This document shows, in pieces, positions 8,725-11,846 of a DNA stretch of 11,846 nt. How positions within the stretch are numbered: position 1 is the stretch's first letter; every line of letters starts with the position of its first letter. Position numbers and translations under genes: made by a program. Origin of the DNA: Dunaliella salina (Eukaryota > Chlorophyta > Chlorophyceae > Chlamydomonadales > Dunaliellaceae); contig MU069471.1 in assembly GCA_002284615.2 (NCBI GenBank), forward strand, positions 717,235 through 729,080. The letters are read 5' to 3'. Below the pieces are notes generated by a model that worked only from the letters and a program-made list of their open reading frames with translations, had not been told where the DNA came from and ran no database searches.

Positions 8725-8837
8725 GTCATCTCAACAACCGTAACAAAGACTGGCTACAGGGCCTGAAAGTAGATTGAAAGAAGACACGCAGTGAAAGCTG
8801 ACAAATTTCAGCAGCCACCCTATCCTAAATCCCATGC
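8725..8837 (+). other. Likely deletion junction in the element (RT and APE lost)
   Basis: Between the piece ending at 8724 and the RNase H-bearing frame opening at 8838 only about 115 bases remain. A phrase reading HLNNRNKDWLQGLKVD (near 8728-8775) could be a relic of the segment after the RT. A full apurinic-type endonuclease plus RT would need well over 2 kb, so a large internal deletion is inferred. Confidence 0.45.
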
Positions 8838-9400
8838 ATGCTCACATGCATGCCAGGTTTCAATAAAATGGAACGCCTCCCATTTGACAAACAAAATGTC
8901 TCCAAAGACCATAAAGATCCACACATGATCGTCCAAGAAACAGACTTGGCGCCCAGCCAATCCAGTGCTATTCCAACTCTCAAAGTTGCTGACTGGAGGA
9001 CATGGGCATACACAGATAGCAGCTGCCCTGTCCATAACGGTAAGCAAGAAATTGGAGCAGGCGTCTACTGCCCGTCCACTGACAGCAAGAACTTTGTAGA
9101 ACCATACGGTGCTGGGATTACTAACACGATAACTAGAGCTGAACTGACAGCAATTGCTGCTGCTCTCGTTACCAAACATGCAGACATTGCATCAGACAGC
9201 CTCACCTCTCTTGAACAAATATGTAAACAATTCTTTACCCTGAGAAACACCTGAGGCATGCCCAAGGAGACGTCCTTAAAATGATTTCAACGCTCATTAG
9301 AGACTTCCATACCAAAATCCGAATTTACAAAGTGAAGTCCCATGCTGGCATTGCTGGAAATGAATGTGCAGATGCCATTGCAAAGCATCAGGCAAAGTAA
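8838..9400 (+). pseudogene. RNase H domain of the element
   Basis: RNase H cuts the RNA strand of RNA-DNA hybrids made during reverse transcription. Frame 8838-9254 gives WAYTDSS (first Asp near 9015), GAGVYCP, TRAELTAIAAAL (Glu) and ASDSLTSLEQI (second Asp). After a frameshift near 9240 the next frame gives LRHAQGDVLKMISTLI, IYKVKSHAGIAGNECADAIAK (last Asp) and TAA at 9398-9400. All four D-E-D-D catalytic residues are therefore present, but split between two frames. The VKSHAGIxGNExAD signature is the standard end of retroelement RNase H. The ATG at 8855 area is not a true start; the domain belongs to the larger polyprotein. Confidence 0.85.
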
Positions 9401-10108
9401 GCCAACAACTGCGTGGCAGACACTGAGATCTCTGGTGCAGGTCCTGGTGGAAATCCATTTACAAATATTTTTTGGTTAGCCAAGGAAGAAAGAGTACATG
9501 CTGCAGGCACATTTACGGGTCCACCACCCACCCACGAGCTCACCTATCTCCCCAATCTTCAAGATGCTCTCAAATCCCACATGCATTCTAAACACAAGAT
9601 TGGATATGCCAATGTCAAAGCAGGTTACTACTCTTATTATCAAAACCTATTACAGCAAAAAGATAAAAAAAACAGCAATGCCTTCAGAAATATGCCCAAC
9701 GTTTCTGTACGCATGAAGCATACCATCCTGCAGTACTGCACAGGCACCCTCTACAACCAAAAACATGCAGTAAGTTTCAAAAAGTCAACTGATCCATCTT
9801 GCCACCTCTCAGGCTGCCATCATTTGGACAGTGCGCTACACATGCTCTTAGGCTGCCAAAATCATATCATCCCCAACATGAGAACTGGACGCCATAACAT
9901 TGCAGGCAGGATGATTACAAAAGCCCTCTGCAAATGCCCTGTAGGGGCAGGCCTGGTCTACACAAACACAGGGTGCAATTTAAGCTTGCTCAACACAACC
10001 TCCAACTCCCTACACATGCCTCAAACAGAGCTTCACCTGCTTACTTCTTCCCTCGTAACCTTCCAGAGAGGAAAAGACTCAACTCCAGTCGACCAGATGC
10101 TGTTTTGA
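9401..10108 (+). pseudogene. Linker and CCHC finger of the element
   Basis: The frame continues from the RNase H past the TAA at 9398-9400 and is open to TGA 10106-10108. It includes FWLAKEERVHAAGTFTGPPP, then KHKIGYANVKAGYYSYYQNL, then VSVRMKHTILQYCTGTLYNQ. The finger is CHLSGCHHLDSALHMLLGC (about 9799-9855), spaced C-x4-C-x7-H-x4-C. Fingers of this kind sit after the RT or RNase H in many non-LTR elements and bind the RNA or target DNA. It is followed by GRHNIAGRMITKAL. From about 9970 the true coding path moves to another frame because of a 1-nt indel. Confidence 0.75.
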
Positions 10109-10602
10109 TCACCCCTTTTGATGCCAATCATACTTCAAACGGTGTTTCTCCTACCCATTCCCATCACGCTTTGAGCAGCTCCTCATGGAGGACCATCAGA
10201 ACTGGTCGCATGAGGCAACCCCATAAACTTTGTGCAAATGAACGCCACGTGCACCTAATAGAAATCAAGTTCTGTGAAGACACAAGGCCAGAGCATCTGT
10301 TGAACGCAGCAAAGCAGCAGAATGCAGACCTTTGTAATCTTATTTACGCTAAAGCTGTTACAATTCACCCTGTTCTCCTGGGTGTAGGTGGAATTATTTA
10401 CACGGAGCATACCCTGAAGCAATTCAAACATCTAGGTTTGGAGCACCAGCGTGCCACGAAGCTTGCTCAACAACTTCATGCCCATTCTGTTCAATTTGCC
10501 CACAAACTAGTCACCATCCGCCGCGCCACTGAAAACAAGAATACTTCCCACAGCCAGGCTCTAGAGCCAGGTGCTTCTAGTAACCCTCCAGATCCACATT
10601 AG
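9970..10602 (+). pseudogene. C-terminal PD...ExK restriction-like endonuclease domain
   Basis: After the shift near 9970 the frame reads FKLAQHNLQLPTHASNRA, then SSRPDAVLITPFDA (Asp codon at 10095-10097), then HVHLIEIKFCEDTRPEHLL (Glu 10261-10263, Lys 10267-10269), then LLGVGGIIYTEHTLK and a helical end with HKLVTIRRATENKN, stopping at TAG 10600-10602. R-P-D-A-V-L followed by hydrophobic-E-I-K is the core of the PD-(D/E)xK nuclease fold, which nicks target DNA in restriction-like-endonuclease retrotransposons such as R2 and Dualen. About 54 residues separate the Asp and Glu, which is long but possible with a loop insertion. The catalytic residues look intact although the gene is broken upstream. 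Confidence 0.68.
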
Positions 10603-10630
10603 CATTCTCTTTTTCATACCTTGTAGTGGA

Positions 10631-10667
10631 GGGGACACGCGGCTCTTTTTTGAGCCAATGTGTCTCC
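10631..10667 (+). other. 3' UTR hairpin 1, copy 1
   Basis: The arm 10631-10638 pairs with 10660-10667 over eight base pairs (one G-U), and GGCTC at 10641-10645 pairs with GAGCC at 10652-10656 around a T-rich loop. It is one of two adjacent stem-loops just before the tail, a place where RT is known to recognise RNA in many non-LTR elements and their SINEs. Confidence 0.7.
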
Positions 10668-10682
10668 TTTTCCTGAATTGAT

Positions 10683-10705
10683 GTAGGGAGAGTATCTCTG
10701 CCTAC
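10683..10705 (+). other. 3' UTR hairpin 2, copy 1
   Basis: GTAGG pairs with CCTAC, then a G-G mismatch, then AGAG pairs with CTCT around a TAT loop. The outer five pairs are kept in copy 2 (10922-10944), while the inner stem is weaker there. Confidence 0.65.
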
Positions 10706-10870
10706 GTAGTTTTTCTTTTTTTTCTTTTCTTTTCTTTTCCCACAAACTAGTCACCACACGCCGCGCTATTGAAAACAAGAATACTCCCCACAGCCAGGCT
10801 CTAGAGCCAGGCGTTTCTAGTAACCCTCCAGATCCACATTACCTTTCTCTTTTTCTTACTTTGTGGTGGA

Positions 10871-10906
10871 GGAGGCACATGGCTCTTAATGAGCCAATGT
10901 GTCTCC
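10871..10906 (+). other. 3' UTR hairpin 1, copy 2
   Basis: The arm GGAGGCACAT (10871-10880) pairs with ATGTGTCTCC (10897-10906) over ten pairs including one G-U. GGCTC pairs with GAGCC around TTAAT, with a single bulged A. Several of the differences from copy 1 keep pairing (G-U to A-U, A-U to G-U), which supports selection on the RNA structure. Confidence 0.75.
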
Positions 10907-10921
10907 TCTTCCCTAATTGAT

Positions 10922-10944
10922 GTAGGGAGAATTGCTCTGCCTAC
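10922..10944 (+). other. 3' UTR hairpin 2, copy 2
   Basis: GTAGG pairs with CCTAC as in copy 1; within the stem, AGA can pair with TCT around a larger loop. It lies just before the CTACGTAG sequence and the tail. Confidence 0.6.
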
Positions 10945-10948
10945 GTAG

Positions 10949-10990
10949 TTTTTCTTTTTTTTCTTTCCTTTTCTTTTCTTTTTTCTTTTC

Positions 10991-11021
<31 letters not shown>

Positions 11022-11024
11022 CTT
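10949..11024 (+). repeat. CTTTT-rich pentanucleotide tail of the second copy
   Basis: An almost pure pyrimidine run made mainly of TTTTC units with a few longer T runs, about 75 bases. The matching tail of the first copy (10711-10738) is shorter. It is the 3' tail of the retroelement and acts here in place of poly(A). As a homopyrimidine tract it could also form triplex DNA. Confidence 0.92.
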
Positions 11025-11025
11025 A

Positions 11026-11273
11026 ACAGTATCCAAACATGCAATTTGATTCACCAACCAAGCAATAGGTATTTCAGGGGGAGGCTGCTGTCAGGGCTGC
11101 TTGGTGGATAGCAAGGCTCACTGGATGGATGGTCGGCAACCCATCGAACCCACATTAGCTAGGCTGCTTATAGCTTGATCAGCAAGGCTTCCGTTGGTGG
11201 GAATCACTTTTAGTGTCAGTGCTACCTGTTGGGTCTTTCTACCCCTCTGCCCCCAAGAAATTCCCCCAATTGA
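11026..11273 (+). other. Probable 5' leader of a third element
   Basis: This non-coding stretch lies between the second tail and a new ORF on the same strand. No promoter motif was recognised. Its assignment as the 5' untranslated region of the next element rests only on position. Confidence 0.35.
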
Positions 11274-11846
11274 TTGTTTGCAAACACCCCCTCCAGCAGG
11301 AAAAGAGCTGCTTCTGCCAACCCTACACTCCCTGGTACTCAACCTAACCATCCTAATACCTCAAATAGATGTATCTCACAGGCTCTGTCTCCCCACAACG
11401 AGCCACCCAGCAAACGCACGCGATCCAAGTCACAATCAAGCTCCCTACACACACAAAGCACCTGTAACCAAACAACATCCAATCCCCTGGCCTTACGACA
11501 CCAAAGCGACAACCCACCCCCCACTCAATATCAACCAAGCCCCCCTTCCATGCCTCCAACCATCACTCTCATTTCCTCTAGTCAAGACACACAAAACAGC
11601 CGACAGAAAAGAAAGAGGAGAAAGCTTCTTGAAACTAATACACACCTCTCCATCCCTGACAAGCGTGCATTCCAGCAAGCTCCATCTCATGAAAAATGGC
11701 ACTAGTGTGTTCAAGGAGGAGCTAGAGCACATTCGTGAAGCCCTTACCTTGCACAAGCCACCTCCCCACAACATCCATACTCTCATCACCAGCATTATGC
11801 AACCCCTGTTGAATGTGGGAATCAGTGGGCTACATGAGCTTACATC
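11274..11846 (+). CDS. Start of a third retroelement ORF, truncated by window end
   Basis: ORF 11274-11705 begins MFANTPSSRKRAASANPTLP and is rich in Ser, Pro, Thr, Asn and Gln, with basic clusters RKR, KRTRSK and RQKRKRRK that look like nuclear or nucleic-acid-binding signals. It ends at TAG. An overlapping +1 frame from about 11665 reads KNGTSVFKEELEHIREALTL, then THLITSIMQPLLNVG-like sequence, and is open to the end of the window, so a frameshift near 11690 probably joins them. Low-complexity basic N-termini are common in the first ORF of non-LTR elements. Membership in the same family as the preceding element is inferred from the head-to-tail position, not from sequence identity. Confidence 0.45.

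Larger units (their letters stand above)
6965..10739 (+). mobile_element. Decayed non-LTR retrotransposon, RandI/Dualen-like, RT region deleted
   Basis: A chain of plus-strand coding pieces lies in changing frames: about 6965-7346, 7374-7856, 7864-8160, 8096-8548, 8533-8724, 8838-9254, 9240-10108, 9934-10602. They give, in order, a basic N-terminal part, a PHD-like finger, undefined segments, RNase H, a CCHC finger and a PD...ExK endonuclease domain, then a 3' untranslated region with two hairpins and a CTTTT-rich tail. RNase H followed by a C-terminal restriction-like endonuclease is known from the Dualen/RandI group of Chlamydomonas, which also carries an apurinic-type endonuclease. No YADD or other RT motif is found, and only about 115 bases separate the N-terminal pieces from the frame that carries RNase H. 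At least five frameshifts and several stops show that the element is dead. The left boundary is uncertain. Confidence 0.72.
10501..10739 (+). repeat. 3' end of element, copy 1
   Basis: Covers the last 34 codons, the stop and the 3' untranslated region with its tail. It aligns base for base at a constant offset of 240 with 10741 onward (one base is lost near 10650), at roughly 88% identity by eye over about 210 bases before the tail. The tail is TTTTTC followed by CTTTT units, 10711-10738, and is not poly(A). Confidence 0.93.
10741..11024 (+). mobile_element. Strongly 5'-truncated second copy of the element's 3' end
   Basis: This copy starts abruptly at CACAAACTAG, right after the tail of copy 1 (the two bases CC at 10739-10740 are ambiguous). 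It holds the last coding triplets (HKLVTTRRAIENKNTPHS), the 3' untranslated region and a longer CTTTT-rich tail (about 10949-11024). The stop of copy 1 (CAC ATT AG) reads CAT TAC here, so the frame would run on to a TGA near 10918. Abrupt 5' truncation with an intact 3' tail is the usual result of incomplete target-primed reverse transcription. Divergence from copy 1 shows it came from a different source element and is not a simple recent local duplication. Confidence 0.8.

Noticed and set aside
7374..10602. Reverse transcriptase domain in the element
   Set aside because: I looked for YADD/FADD and neighbouring conserved blocks in the plus-strand frames and did not find them; the space before the RNase H is too short.

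Overview
The window looks like nuclear DNA of a green alga, most likely a chlorophyte of the Chlamydomonas/Dunaliella type. This is inferred from four things: a multi-exon gene with short GT-AG introns, one very long (AC)n microsatellite, a plant-type PP2C, and repeat-rich flanks full of decayed non-LTR retrotransposons. No bacterial operon, tRNA, rRNA or CRISPR array was seen.

Layout. Positions 1-2000 are mostly non-coding or decayed: a 49-bp tandem duplication at the left edge, a weak retroelement-like reading frame, a perfect 15-bp hairpin beside an exact 18-bp duplication, and a broken coding-like stretch on the minus strand. Positions 2014-2257 are an unbroken alternating purine-pyrimidine tract, (AC)n then (CG)n. 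Positions about 2661-3097 hold four diverged copies of a ~125-bp tandem repeat. Positions 3344-5574, minus strand, hold the one clear host gene: a PP2C Ser/Thr phosphatase that I could assemble by eye into seven phase-consistent exons. A doubtful eighth exon (3086-3148) ends inside the tandem repeat, and the usual C-terminal Asp-Asn metal-binding motif is not seen.

The right half, plus strand, is retrotransposon territory. Positions about 5800-6344 are a fragment resembling the region after the reverse transcriptase of algal LINE elements. Positions about 6965-10739 are a decayed non-LTR element in many frames. It carries a PHD-like zinc finger, further N-terminal segments, an RNase H domain, a CCHC finger and a C-terminal PD...ExK restriction-like endonuclease domain. 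I see no reverse transcriptase core, so it appears to be an internal-deletion derivative. This composition suggests the RandI/Dualen group.

The element's last 240 bases are followed directly by a second, diverged copy of the same 3' end (10741-11024). Both copies keep two hairpins and a CTTTT-rich tail. Right after the second tail a third unit begins (11026 to the window end) with a basic, Ser/Pro/Thr-rich N-terminal ORF. The three units lie head to tail in the same direction. The most notable points are this 3'-end-on-3'-end arrangement with conserved RNA hairpins, the deletion derivative that keeps RNase H and endonuclease but not RT, and the phosphatase gene whose 3' end runs into a tandem repeat.
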